Assembly: GCF_001682385.1 (NCBI RefSeq)
Contig: NZ_CP016210.1
Coordinates: 3,100,001 to 3,164,000 of the forward strand
Reading direction: 5' to 3'
From: Azoarcus olearius
GTDB taxonomy: Bacteria > Pseudomonadota > Gammaproteobacteria > Burkholderiales > Rhodocyclaceae
DNA: 64,000 nt
Shown here piece by piece: positions 25,922-34,482 of the stretch (within the stretch, counting starts at the first letter, position 1; the number at the start of each line of letters is the position of its first letter). The notes beneath the pieces are model-generated. The model worked only from the letters and a program-made list of their open reading frames with translations, searched no databases and was not told the origin of the DNA. The position numbers were made by a program, and so were the translations under genes.

Positions 25922-26449
25922 TCACGCCTGCGAGGCAGTGCCTTGGCGATAGCCTTCCGGCAATTCGGCCGGCTTGCTGCGGAACAGCAGACGCGACAAC
26001 TCGGTCAGCGCCTGCTGATACACCTGCCGCTTGAACTCGATCACCGCTTCCAGTGGCACCCAGTATTCGCTCCAGCGCCAGGCATCGAATTCCGGATGCG
26101 TGCTGGCCCGAAGGCAAACGTCGGTATCGCGACCGACGAGGCGGAGCAGATACCAGATCTGCTTCTGCCCGCGATACGTGTTGCGCCACTCCCGCCTGAT
26201 CCAGTGCTTGGGAACGTCGTACCTCAACCAGCCACGCGTGCGACCGAGAATCTTCACGTGCTCGGGACGCAATCCGACTTCTTCGTACAGTTCCCGGTAC
26301 ATGGCCTGCTCCGGCGACTCGCCGTGCTTGATGCCGCCTTGCGGAAACTGCCAGGAATGTTCGCGGATCCGTTTGCCCCAGAACACCTCGTTGCGCGCGT
26401 TCACCAGAATGATGCCGACGTTCGGGCGATAGCCTTCGCGGTCGAGCAT
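25922..26449 (-). CDS. rppH: RNA pyrophosphohydrolase RppH
   Basis: A 175-residue Nudix hydrolase. It starts [17 protein letters not shown]. The Nudix box [20 protein letters not shown] follows, then V-G-L, and W-L-R-Y-D-V-P after it is typical of RppH. It removes pyrophosphate from mRNA 5' ends and so triggers RNase E decay. The divergent proS neighbour is common in Betaproteobacteria. Confidence 0.95.
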   Translation of the reverse strand: MLDREGYRPNVGIILVNARNEVFWGKRIREHSWQFPQGGIKHGESPEQAMYRELYEEVGLRPEHVKILGRTRGWLRYDVPKHWIRREWRNTYRGQKQIWYLLRLVGRDTDVCLRASTHPEFDAWRWSEYWVPLEAVIEFKRQVYQQALTELSRLLFRSKPAELPEGYRQGTASQA

Positions 26450-26602
26450 GATGAACCTTCAGATTTCTTTGACTGTGTCGGATTTTTTCACACTTGCCCG
26501 TGGTTGGAAAGCGCGCCGGGAGGGCGGTTCCGCGCCGCAGCGGCCGTTGGCGCCGGCGGTGCGCTAGAATCGGCGGCTATTTCAACGCAACACCCGGACA
26601 GC

Positions 26603-28348
26603 ATGCGCGCACGTCAATTCTTCATCTCCACCCTCAAGGAAGCCCCCGCGGACGCGGAAGTCGTCAGCCAGAAACTGATGCTCCGCGCGGGCATGATCCG
26701 CAAGGTCGCCGCCGGCATCTACAACTACCTGCCGATGGGCCTGAAGAGCATCCGCAAGGTGGAAAACATCATCCGCGAGGAAATGAACCGCGCCGGCGCG
26801 CTCGAACTCACCATGCCGCTGGTGCAGCCGTCGGAGCTGTGGCAGGAAACCGGCCGCTGGGACAAGATGGGCCCCGAGATGCTGCGTTTCAAGGATCGCC
26901 ACGAGCGCGATTTCGCACTGCAGCCCACCTCCGAGGAAGTCGTCACCGACATCGCCCGCCAGGAGCTGAAGAGCTACCGCCAGCTGCCCAAGAACTTCTA
27001 CCAGATCCAGACCAAGTTCCGCGACGAGCGCCGGCCGCGCTTTGGCGTGATGCGCGGACGTGAATTCACCATGAAGGACGCCTACTCCTTCGACCGCAGC
27101 GCGGAAGCGGCCGGTGAAAGCTACGACGCGATGTATGCCGCCTACAGCCGCATCTTCGATCGCCTCGGCCTCACCTACCGGGCGGTCGCGGCCGACACCG
27201 GCGCCATCGGCGGCGACCGTTCGCACGAATTCCAGGTCATCGCCGACACTGGCGAGGACGCCATCGTCTACTGCCCCGATTCCAGCTACGCGGCCAACAT
27301 CGAACTCGCCGAAGCGCTGTCGCTGCTTCCGGCGCGCGCGGGCGCGTCCGCCCCGCTGGCAAAGACGCCGACGCCGGGCAAGTCGACCTGCGAGGATGTC
27401 GCCGCGCTGCTCAGCGTGCCGCTTGCCACCACGGTGAAATCGCTGGTGCTCGCCACCGACGACGAGGACGAGAGCGGCAAGGTGGTGAAGAGCACCGTGT
27501 GGCTGCTGCTGGTGCGTGGCGACCACGAACTCAACGAAGTGAAGGCAGGGAAGATCGAAGGACTGAAGGCCGGGTTCCGCTTCGCGACCGAGGCGGAAAT
27601 CCTCGACCATTTCGGCTGCAAGCCGGGCTACCTCGGTCCGATCGGCCTCGCCAAACCGGTCAAGGTGATCGCCGACCGCACCGTCGCCAACATGGCCGAC
27701 TTCGTGTGCGGGGCCAACGCCGAGGACTTCCACTACACCGGCGCCAACTGGGGCCGCGACCTGCCGGAACCGGACCTCGTGGCCGACATCCGCAACGTGG
27801 TCGAAGGCGATCCCAGCCCGGACGGCAAGGGCAAGCTGGCGATCCAGCGCGGCATCGAGGTCGGGCATGTGTTCTACCTCGGCACCAAGTACTCGAAGGC
27901 GATGAACGCCACCTTCCTCGACGTCGACGGCAAGCCCAAGCACTTCGAGATGGGCTGCTACGGCATCGGCGTCACCCGCATCCTCGGCGCCGCCATCGAG
28001 CAGAACCACGACGAGCGCGGCATCATCTGGCCCGCCTCCATCGCGCCGTTCGAAGTGGTGATCTGCCCGGTGGGCTGGAGCAAGTCGGAAGCGGTGCGCG
28101 AAGAAGCGCAGAAGCTCTACGACGCGCTCCTGGCTGCGGGTGTCGATGTGATCCTGGACGATCGTGACGAACGTCCCGGGGTCATGTTTGCCGACTGGGA
28201 GCTGATCGGCGTGCCCCACCGCGTGACCATCGGCGACCGTGGCCTGAAGGAAGGCGTCGCCGAGTACCAGGGCCGCCGTGATCCCGAAGCCAGCCGCGTC
28301 GCGGTCGCGGACATCGCGCCGCATTTGATTTCCCGGCTGCGCCCCTGA
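26603..28348 (+). CDS. proS: Prolyl-tRNA synthetase (bacterial type, with editing domain)
   Basis: 581 residues. Class II motifs: motif 1 around [10 protein letters not shown], motif 2 in [17 protein letters not shown], motif 3 in [11 protein letters not shown] YbaK-like INS editing domain of about 180 residues (about 225-405) sits between motifs 2 and 3 and clears Ala-tRNA-Pro. A C-terminal anticodon-binding domain ends the protein. A TAGAAT at 26566 is a likely -10 box. Confidence 0.96.
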   Translation: MRARQFFISTLKEAPADAEVVSQKLMLRAGMIRKVAAGIYNYLPMGLKSIRKVENIIREEMNRAGALELTMPLVQPSELWQETGRWDKMGPEMLRFKDRHERDFALQPTSEEVVTDIARQELKSYRQLPKNFYQIQTKFRDERRPRFGVMRGREFTMKDAYSFDRSAEAAGESYDAMYAAYSRIFDRLGLTYRAVAADTGAIGGDRSHEFQVIADTGEDAIVYCPDSSYAANIELAEALSLLPARAGASAPLAKTPTPGKSTCEDVAALLSVPLATTVKSLVLATDDEDESGKVVKSTVWLLLVRGDHELNEVKAGKIEGLKAGFRFATEAEILDHFGCKPGYLGPIGLAKPVKVIADRTVANMADFVCGANAEDFHYTGANWGRDLPEPDLVADIRNVVEGDPSPDGKGKLAIQRGIEVGHVFYLGTKYSKAMNATFLDVDGKPKHFEMGCYGIGVTRILGAAIEQNHDERGIIWPASIAPFEVVICPVGWSKSEAVREEAQKLYDALLAAGVDVILDDRDERPGVMFADWELIGVPHRVTIGDRGLKEGVAEYQGRRDPEASRVAVADIAPHLISRLRP

Positions 28349-28373
28349 GCCTGTACGCCGGGAATCGCCCCAC

Positions 28374-29045
28374 ATGCCCCGCGCCCTGCTCCCGCCTCCA
28401 CGGCTGCGCCGGTTTGCCGTGGCGGCCGTACTGGCCGCAGGCTGTGGCGCCGCCTGGGGCGGCGCGCAGCAGTACGAACCGCTCGCCGCCAGCGTGCGCG
28501 CCGCGCTGCACGCCGCGGTAAGCGATGCCCGCGCGCCCGAACTGCCCATTGCGGATGCCGGGGAACGGGCGCAATGGCTGGCGGAGATGTCGCGCCGCCT
28601 GCAGAAGCGTATCCCCGACGCGGACTACCGCACCGAACTGCTTACCAGCATCCACTACGAGGCCACCCGGGCGGGCCTCGACCCGCAGTTGGTGCTTGGC
28701 CTCGTTCAGGTCGAGAGCAACTTCCGCAAGTACGCCATTTCCACCGCCGGCGCCCGCGGCTTCATGCAGGTGATGCCGTTCTGGATCCAGGTGATCGGCC
28801 GTCCGGACGACAACCTCTTTCATCTGCGGACCAACCTGCGCTACGGCTGCACCATCCTGCGCCACTATCTGGACATCGAACGGGGCGACCTCTACCGCGC
28901 GCTGGGGCGCTACAACGGCAGTCTCGGCAAGCCGGAGTACCCGAACCTCGTGCGCACCGCGTGGGAACGCGACTGGTCCTGGAAGCCGGCCCGCCTGACC
29001 ACCGCCGCGGCGGAGCCGGGCCCGCTCCCTTCGCTCAGCCGTTGA
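28374..29045 (+). CDS. Lytic transglycosylase, SLT (Slt70-like) domain
   Basis: 223 residues with an N-terminal signal segment (about 10-30). The SLT domain has catalytic E114 in L-V-Q-V-E-S-N-F-R-K-Y-A-I-S, then G-A-R-G-F-M-Q-V-M-P-F-W and A-L-G-R-Y-N-G-S-L-G. It cleaves glycan strands of peptidoglycan to 1,6-anhydro products. Family 1 is likely, as in MltC or EmtA. It starts 25 bp after proS. Its last 11 bp overlap the end of the convergent bactofilin gene. Confidence 0.92.
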   Translation: MPRALLPPPRLRRFAVAAVLAAGCGAAWGGAQQYEPLAASVRAALHAAVSDARAPELPIADAGERAQWLAEMSRRLQKRIPDADYRTELLTSIHYEATRAGLDPQLVLGLVQVESNFRKYAISTAGARGFMQVMPFWIQVIGRPDDNLFHLRTNLRYGCTILRHYLDIERGDLYRALGRYNGSLGKPEYPNLVRTAWERDWSWKPARLTTAAAEPGPLPSLSR

Positions 29046-29631
29046 CCGCAGTCAGCGGCTTGGGCTCGCTGAACACCGGCTTCTCGTCGCGCAGCACCGC
29101 AGGCTTCTTGCTGTTGCACGACTGCACGTCGCCCGACACTTCGCCACCCGCCTCGATCAGGATCTTGCCGTAACGGATCTTGCCGCTCACCCGGCCCGTA
29201 GCGTGGATGATCAACTGCTCGCGCGCGGTCAGTTCCCCCTCGAAGCTGCCGTGGATTTCCGCGACGTCGATGCAGACGGTGCCCGAAAAAGCGCCGCGCT
29301 CGGCGATGCGGATCACCCGGCTGTCCATCGTGGCTTCGACCCGACCTTCCACCACCAGGGTGTCGCAATCCAGGATCTCGGCACCCTTCAGCTTGACGTC
29401 CGGACCGACGATGAGACTGCTGCCCGCGTGATCGGCGGCCGGACGTTGCGCCTCCTGGGTCTCGTTCTCGGGCACGGTGGGCTCCGCGACCGACGGCGTC
29501 TCCTTGGGAGGCGCCTGTACGCCGGTCGCCTGACCGACCGGACCGCCGTTCAGGCCCGTGCCCGCCGGACGCACGGTGCGCGGCGGCAGGGAATCGGCGT
29601 TCTTGGGAAACAGAGCGGGCTTGTTGAACAT
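29035..29631 (-). CDS. Bactofilin (polymer-forming cytoskeletal protein)
   Basis: 198 residues. A flexible Pro/Ala-rich N-terminus (about 1-68) precedes the bactofilin beta-helix (about 70-175) with its repeating pattern: L-I-V-G-P-D-V-K-L-K-G, L-V-V-E-G-R-V-E-A-T, G-S-F-E-G-E-L-T-A, L-I-I-H-A-T-G-R-V-S-G-K-I. Bactofilins polymerise without nucleotide, often on the membrane, and position peptidoglycan enzymes. GAGGAGAG before the ATG is a good ribosome binding site. A sigma-54 promoter about 55 bp upstream makes it an unusual regulated bactofilin. The gene ends inside the lytic transglycosylase gene. Confidence 0.92.
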   Translation of the reverse strand: MFNKPALFPKNADSLPPRTVRPAGTGLNGGPVGQATGVQAPPKETPSVAEPTVPENETQEAQRPAADHAGSSLIVGPDVKLKGAEILDCDTLVVEGRVEATMDSRVIRIAERGAFSGTVCIDVAEIHGSFEGELTAREQLIIHATGRVSGKIRYGKILIEAGGEVSGDVQSCNSKKPAVLRDEKPVFSEPKPLTAVNG

Positions 29632-29685
29632 GTTCTCTCCTCGAAGTCTGGGAAAGCCGTGAATTGCGGCTTGAGTCCGACTAGG

Positions 29686-29701
29686 GCAAACACCGTGCCA
29701 G
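29686..29701 (-). promoter_or_regulatory. Sigma-54 promoter of the bactofilin gene
   Basis: On the minus strand CTGGCACGGTGTTTGC matches the sigma-54 consensus YTGGCACGRNNNTTGC at every fixed position, with the GG and GC elements 12 bp apart. Transcription should start near 29674, giving a 5' leader of about 43 nt. The divergent operon encodes a sigma-54 activator. Confidence 0.88.
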
Positions 29702-29720
29702 AAAACGCCACTTCTTTATT

Positions 29721-29733
29721 TTTCAATTGCTTG
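29721..29733 (+). promoter_or_regulatory. IHF-like site between UAS and sigma-54 promoter
   Basis: TTTCAATTGCTTG differs at one position from WATCAANNNNTTR and adjoins an A/T-rich tract (TTTATTTTT). It sits between the -24 box and the upstream activator sites, where IHF normally bends sigma-54 promoters. Confidence 0.5.
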
Positions 29734-29743
29734 AACGGCATTT

Positions 29744-29773
29744 CTGAGAAACAGGCTTCAGAACTGAGAAACA
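29744..29773 (+). repeat. Direct repeat CTGAGAAACA, two copies 20 bp apart
   Basis: Copies at 29744-29753 and 29764-29773 are identical over 10 bp and spaced by about two helical turns. They lie between the IHF-like site and the first TGTC-N10-GACG site. Confidence 0.45.
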
Positions 29774-29785
29774 TGCGGCCAAATC

Positions 29786-29803
29786 TGTCGTGAGTACCCG
29801 ACG
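29786..29803. promoter_or_regulatory. GlrR/QseF-type activator site, promoter-proximal
   Basis: TGTC-N10-GACG, one mismatch from the TGTC-N10-GACA sites that GlrR binds upstream of glmY in enterobacteria. The centre is about 120 bp upstream of the predicted bactofilin start. Confidence 0.55.
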
Positions 29804-29850
29804 CCACACCGGCCCGTTCTTTCAAGCTGTTGAAATAACATCGCTTTTTA

Positions 29851-29868
29851 TGTCGCCAGCGAACGACA
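29851..29868. promoter_or_regulatory. GlrR/QseF-type activator site, promoter-distal
   Basis: TGTC-N10-GACA, a perfect match to the enterobacterial GlrR site. The centre is about 185 bp upstream of the predicted bactofilin start and about 114 bp before glrK, so it may also affect the kinase operon. Confidence 0.65.
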
Positions 29869-29973
29869 GCGGAGCGCATCCGGTTGCACTTCCTTACGTG
29901 GCGAGCGCCGCTGCGGCTCGTACACTCGGCTGTCCGTCGCATCCTCGCGGCCCCCGTACCTCCCCACCCGCCG

Positions 29974-31368
29974 ATGCGCCATCCCTCGTTCCGCTTCACC
30001 TTGCTGGCCGGTTTTCTGCTCGTCGCGGGCGTGCTCGGCGCCATCGCCGCGAGCGCTTGGCTGGGCCTCGCCGACTTCGCCGCGCGCACCCGCGCGCAAG
30101 CAACCGAGGCCATCGCGATGTCGGCAGCACTGCAGCAACTGGGCGAGCGGACGATCGATCTGGAGCGCGCGCTGCGTCAATTCCTGGTGCTGCGCGATCC
30201 GGCCTTGCTGGAGCGGATCCAGTCCGCGCGCGCGGAAGCCACCGCAGCGCTCGACCGCCTCGATGCCGCGCACCCGGTGTTGCGAGGCCTCAGCGATGAG
30301 TGGCGGCGGCTCTCCGAACCCTCCGCCCTCGCCCCCGAAACCGTGCTTCCACACAGTGCCAGCGAGGCCGCCGCCGCGCTGCAACGCCTGCGCGAAATCA
30401 ACGCCACGCTCGCGCGCCGTCTCAACGATCTGCTCGAAAGCCAGAAGGCAACCGAACTCGACGCGCTCGACCAGCGCCGCGAGCAGCTGGCCGCCGAACT
30501 TGGCGCGGGTGTCGTGCTGGCGGCCCTGTTCGCGCTGCTGATCGCATGGTGGATCCTGCGACCACTGCGCCAGCTCAGCCACGCGATCGCAGCCTTGGGC
30601 GAGGACCGCTTGGCGGCACGGGTTGCGGTGGGCGGGCCGGCGGATCTGCGTGAACTGGGCACACGGCTGGACTGGTTGCGCCAACGCCTGGCCGACCTCG
30701 AAGCCAACCGCAACCGCGTGCTGCGCCACGTTTCGCACGAGCTGAAGACGCCGCTCGCATCGCTGCGCGAAGGCATCGCACTACTCACCGACGGCGTGCC
30801 CGGCCCGCTCAACGCGGCCCAGCGCGAAGTCACCGGCATCCTCGCAGCCAATGCCCGCAGCCTGCAGGAACGTATCGAACAGTTGCTCGACTACAACGCA
30901 AGCCAGTTCAATGCCGCCCAGCTCAACCGCCGCCCGGTTTCGCTACGCGAGCTGGCCGCCGCGGTCCTCGACGAGCTGCGCCTGCCTGCCGAAAGCAAGG
31001 GGCTGAAGCTGTCCCTCGAAGGCGAAGTGCCGGCGCTGGCTCTGGACGCGGACAAGATGCGTGTCGTGCTCTCCAACCTCATCACCAATGCGATTGCCGT
31101 CAGCCCTGCCGGCGGCGGGATCAGGCTGAGCCTGTCGCAGCAGCGCGACGGCGTCAGCCTCGACTGCACGGACGACGGGCCCGGCGTCGCGCCCGAGGAT
31201 GCGGAGCGCATCTTCGAGCCCTTCGTGCGCGGACCGACCGCCGCGGGCAAGGGCAGCGGCCTGGGCCTCGCCATCGCGCGTGAATTCGTCCGGGCCCATG
31301 GCGGCATCATCGGCTTGCGTCCGGCCTCGCGCGGCGCGTGCTTTCACATCGAGCTGCCTTATGCCTGA
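29974..31368 (+). CDS. glrK: Sensor histidine kinase GlrK/QseE-like
   Basis: 464 residues from the ATG at 29974 (a TTG at 29884 is in frame but adds an unlikely extension). TM1 is at 9-31, a helical periplasmic domain of about 140 residues follows, and TM2 is at 176-195. Then HAMP, HisKA with H255 in R-H-V-S-H-E-L-K-T-P-L-A-S-L, and HATPase with N-box L-I-T-N-A-I and G-S-G-L-G-L-A-I-A. The order kinase, small lipoprotein, sigma-54 regulator is the qseE-qseG-qseF (glrK-yfhG-glrR) operon. It phosphorylates GlrR, probably in response to envelope state. Confidence 0.88.
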   Translation: MRHPSFRFTLLAGFLLVAGVLGAIAASAWLGLADFAARTRAQATEAIAMSAALQQLGERTIDLERALRQFLVLRDPALLERIQSARAEATAALDRLDAAHPVLRGLSDEWRRLSEPSALAPETVLPHSASEAAAALQRLREINATLARRLNDLLESQKATELDALDQRREQLAAELGAGVVLAALFALLIAWWILRPLRQLSHAIAALGEDRLAARVAVGGPADLRELGTRLDWLRQRLADLEANRNRVLRHVSHELKTPLASLREGIALLTDGVPGPLNAAQREVTGILAANARSLQERIEQLLDYNASQFNAAQLNRRPVSLRELAAAVLDELRLPAESKGLKLSLEGEVPALALDADKMRVVLSNLITNAIAVSPAGGGIRLSLSQQRDGVSLDCTDDGPGVAPEDAERIFEPFVRGPTAAGKGSGLGLAIAREFVRAHGGIIGLRPASRGACFHIELPYA

Positions 31369-31933
31369 CCTGCGCCCCATCTGCCTCGCCCTCGTGCTCG
31401 CCCTTGCGCTGCAGGGCTGCGTTACCGCGCCGCCGGCCGAACCGCCACCACCACACCGTGCCGCCCCCAGCGCGGACACCCGTGCGACGCCCGCCCGCGT
31501 GCTGGACTGGTATCACGGACTGGGCGACGTGGATGCGCAGGAACTCGCCCGCTTGCGGCGCCAGTACGCGGACCGCGCGACCGACCCCGAAGTGCAGGCA
31601 CGCCAGGCGCTGCTCGCGCTGCACCCCGCCGCGCCTGCGCTCGCCCGCGCCCGCAGCCTGCTCGAAGGCCTGCTCGCCAACCCGGCGGCGGAGGCGCGCG
31701 AACTCCAGCCGCTCGCACGCGTGTTGCTCGAACAAGTCGCGGAACGGCAGCGGCTCGACGGCCTCGCCCAGCGCCAGCTCCAGCAAGCCGAGCGCAGCAG
31801 CCAGCAACTGCGGGAACTGCAGCAGCTCAATAGCGAGCTGCAGGGCAAGCTCGACGCGCTCAGCGAAATCGAGCGCAGCCTGTCCGGCGGCGCAACGCGG
31901 CCCCCCGTACCGGAACCGGACCGCCCCCGATGA
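31361..31933 (+). CDS. QseG-like outer-membrane lipoprotein
   Basis: 190 residues starting inside the kinase stop region (8-bp overlap). A lipoprotein signal ends in L-A-L-Q-G-C20. The mature part is helical with many Arg/Leu/Ala residues and ends in a coiled coil (Q-Q-L-R-E-L-Q-Q-L-N-S-E-L-Q-G-K-L-D-A-L-S-E-I-E) and a Pro-rich tail. Sequence similarity to QseG is loose, so the assignment rests mostly on position between kinase and regulator. In enterobacteria QseG contacts QseE and tunes its activity. Confidence 0.75.
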   Translation: MPDLRPICLALVLALALQGCVTAPPAEPPPPHRAAPSADTRATPARVLDWYHGLGDVDAQELARLRRQYADRATDPEVQARQALLALHPAAPALARARSLLEGLLANPAAEARELQPLARVLLEQVAERQRLDGLAQRQLQQAERSSQQLRELQQLNSELQGKLDALSEIERSLSGGATRPPVPEPDRPR

Positions 31934-33327
31934 CGCCGACCGAGCACCGCCATCTGCTGGTGGTCGATGACGACCCCGACCTGCTGCGCCTGCTGGCGAT
32001 GCGGCTGCAGGCCAACGGCTATCGCGTCAGCCCGGTGGGCACCGCCGAAGCAGCACTCGCACGTCTTGCGGTGGAACGGGTGGACCTGGTGTTGAGCGAT
32101 GTCCGCCTGCCCGACCGCGACGGCCTGGCTCTGTTCGAAGAGGTACGGCGCCTGTATCCCGCGCTGCCGGTGATCCTGCTCACGGCGCACGGCACCATCC
32201 CGGACGCGATCGATGCGACCTCGCGTGGCGTCGCCGGCTACCTGACCAAGCCCTACGACAGCCAGGACCTGCTGGACAACGTGGAGCGCGCGCTGCATCT
32301 GGCCGCGCCGGCCGGCGATACGGGCAGCGGCACCACCACCGAGGCCTACGCATTCGAAGGCATGCTCAGCCGCAGCACGCGCATGCACGCGCTGTTCGAC
32401 GAAACCCGGCTGGTCGCGGCCTCCGACGCCAGCGTGCTGATCCGCGGCGAGAGCGGCACCGGCAAGGAAGTGCTCGCGCACGCCATCCATGCCGCCAGCC
32501 CGCGCGCCGCGGCGCCCTTCATTGCGGTCAATTGCGGCGCGATCCCGGAAGCGCTGCTCGAATCGGAACTGTTCGGTCACGTCCGCGGCGCCTTCACCGG
32601 CGCGGTGACCAATCGCCGCGGCCTCTTCCAGGCGGCCCATGGCGGCACCTTGTTCCTGGACGAGATCGGCGACATGCCGCTGACGCTGCAGGTGAAACTG
32701 CTGCGCGTGCTGCAGGAGCGCGCGGTCCGCCCCGTGGGCTCGACGCGCAGCGAGCCGATCGACGTCCGCATCGTCTCGGCCACCCACCGCGATCTCGACA
32801 GCGAACTCACCGCCGGCCGGTTTCGTGAAGACCTGTATTACCGGATCAACGTGGTCAACCTCAACCTGCCGACGCTGAGCGAACGGCGCGAGGACATTCC
32901 TCTGCTTGCCGAGCACTTCCTGCGCGAACAGGCGGCGCGCTACGGGAAACCCCTGCGCGGCTTCGCCCCCGGCGCACTGGAAGCGCTGGTCACCGCCAGC
33001 TGGCCGGGCAACATCCGCCAGTTGCAGAACGTGGTGGAACAGACCTGCGCCCTCGCCACCACGCCACTGATTCCGCTCGCGCTGGTCAAACGCGCGCTGC
33101 GCGCAACGCCGCCCGCGGCACTGAGCTATGCCGAGGCCAAGCAGCGTTTCGAACGCGGCTATCTCGTCCAGTTGCTCAAGCTCACCGAGGGCCGCGTTGC
33201 CGATGCTGCCCGCCTGGCGCAACGCAACCGCACCGAGTTCTACCGCCTCATCCAGCGCCACGGCCTGGATCCGGCGCTGTTCCGCGGCCCCGCATCGCCG
33301 CGCGAATCCGCTGACGACGGCGCTTGA
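31930..33327 (+). CDS. glrR: Sigma-54-dependent response regulator GlrR/QseF-like
   Basis: 465 residues, overlapping the lipoprotein gene by 4 bp. The receiver has D57 in V-L-S-D-V-R-L-P. The AAA+ domain has Walker A G-E-S-G-T-G-K-E (173-180), the sigma-54 loop G-A-F-T-G-A (220-225) and Walker B L-F-L-D-E-I-G-D (241-248). A Fis-like helix-turn-helix lies at the C-terminus ([19 protein letters not shown]). The intact GAFTGA loop means it should activate sigma-54 promoters, and the one at 29686-29701 is the obvious candidate. Confidence 0.92.
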   Translation: MTPTEHRHLLVVDDDPDLLRLLAMRLQANGYRVSPVGTAEAALARLAVERVDLVLSDVRLPDRDGLALFEEVRRLYPALPVILLTAHGTIPDAIDATSRGVAGYLTKPYDSQDLLDNVERALHLAAPAGDTGSGTTTEAYAFEGMLSRSTRMHALFDETRLVAASDASVLIRGESGTGKEVLAHAIHAASPRAAAPFIAVNCGAIPEALLESELFGHVRGAFTGAVTNRRGLFQAAHGGTLFLDEIGDMPLTLQVKLLRVLQERAVRPVGSTRSEPIDVRIVSATHRDLDSELTAGRFREDLYYRINVVNLNLPTLSERREDIPLLAEHFLREQAARYGKPLRGFAPGALEALVTASWPGNIRQLQNVVEQTCALATTPLIPLALVKRALRATPPAALSYAEAKQRFERGYLVQLLKLTEGRVADAARLAQRNRTEFYRLIQRHGLDPALFRGPASPRESADDGA

Positions 33328-33359
33328 CCCACCGCGCCGAGGAGGAGGAAACTCGGCGC

Positions 33360-34463
33360 ATGACTGTACAAAAACACAGCCCTCTCAACAGTGCCGTCGC
33401 TGCCGGGCCACGCGGCCGCGGCAGCGCCGTGCGCCCGGACGGCCGCTTTCTCCAGTGGCAGCGCGAGGGTTTCGACGACGGCTGGCCCACCGCGGGCGAC
33501 GAGGACGACACCCGGCTCGCCACCGAATTGCGGATCGACAGCGCCAAGACCGTCATCACCTACAACCAGTCGCCGGACATTCCCTTCGACCGTTCGATCA
33601 ACCCCTATCGCGGTTGCGAACACGGCTGCGTGTATTGCTTTGCGCGCCCGAGCCACGCCTACCTCGACCTCTCTCCCGGGCTCGATTTCGAGACCAAGCT
33701 GTTCTGGAAGCCCGATGCAGCCACGGTGTTGCGACGCGAACTGGCAAACCCCCGCTACCGCTGCGCGACCATCGCGCTGGGGGTGAATACCGACGCCTGG
33801 CAGCCCGTGGAACGTCACACCGGGCTGACCCGGCAGATCCTGCAGGTGCTGGCCGAAACCCGCCACCCGGTCAGTCTCATCACCAAGTCGTCCTTGATCG
33901 AGCGCGATCTCGACCTGCTGGCCGATCTGGCGCGCGATGATCTGGTCCAGGTCATGCTGTCGATCACCACGCTCGACGACGACCTGGCGCGAGTGCTGGA
34001 GCCTCGCGCAGCCCGGCCGGCGCGGCGGCTGGAAACCCTGAGCCGGCTGCGCGCCGCCGGCGTGCCGGTCGGCGTGCTGTGCGCGCCGCTGATACCCGCC
34101 TTGAATGATCACGAACTGGAAGCGGTGCTCACCGCGGCGCATGCTGCGGGCGCGGATACCGCCGGCTATGTGGTGCTGCGCCTGCCACACGAACTGCGCC
34201 AGATCTTTACCGACTGGCTGGCACGCCACCGGCCCGACCGCGCCGCCCACGTCATGAGCCTGGTGGAGCAACTGCGCGGCGGGCGCAGCTACGACAGCCG
34301 CTTCGGCCACCGCATGCGCGGCACCGGCGTCATCGCGGACCTCTACAGCCAGCGCCTGCGGCGCATCTGCCGCCGGCTGGGCTTGAACGAGTCCCGGCGC
34401 ACGCTCAACACCGCGGCGTTCCGCCCGCCGGCCGCGGACACGCCTCAGCTGTCGCTGTTCTGA
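33360..34463 (+). CDS. Radical SAM protein, PA0069 / SPL-like family
   Basis: 367 residues from the ATG at 33360, 14 bp after a GGAGGAGGAAA stretch. The radical SAM Cys motif is C-E-H-G-C-V-Y-C in N-P-Y-R-G-C-E-H-G. D-I-P-F-D-R-S-I-N-P-Y-R-G before it and L-I-T-K-S-S-L-I-E-R-D later are typical of the PA0069 family, related to spore photoproduct lyase. Cluster binding and SAM cleavage are expected. The physiological substrate is unknown. It follows glrR by 32 bp, but no functional link is evident. Confidence 0.88.
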   Translation: MTVQKHSPLNSAVAAGPRGRGSAVRPDGRFLQWQREGFDDGWPTAGDEDDTRLATELRIDSAKTVITYNQSPDIPFDRSINPYRGCEHGCVYCFARPSHAYLDLSPGLDFETKLFWKPDAATVLRRELANPRYRCATIALGVNTDAWQPVERHTGLTRQILQVLAETRHPVSLITKSSLIERDLDLLADLARDDLVQVMLSITTLDDDLARVLEPRAARPARRLETLSRLRAAGVPVGVLCAPLIPALNDHELEAVLTAAHAAGADTAGYVVLRLPHELRQIFTDWLARHRPDRAAHVMSLVEQLRGGRSYDSRFGHRMRGTGVIADLYSQRLRRICRRLGLNESRRTLNTAAFRPPAADTPQLSLF

Positions 34464-34482
34464 AGGCCGGCGCGCTGCGGCG

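Larger units (their letters stand above)
29722..29834. repeat. Pair of TTCAA-N4-TTGAA palindromes
   Basis: TTCAA-TTGC-TTGAA at 29722-29735 and TTCAA-GCTG-TTGAA at 29821-29834: identical half-sites and spacing, different centres, 99 bp apart. The first overlaps the IHF-like site. Two copies with unrelated spacers suggest a protein operator, possibly looping, rather than chance. Confidence 0.45.

Noticed and set aside
29869-29973. Sigma-54-like sequence on the plus strand before glrK (TGGCGAG then CTGC)
   Set aside because: The GG and GC elements are one base too far apart and the -24 box lacks CAC, so it is not a credible sigma-54 promoter.
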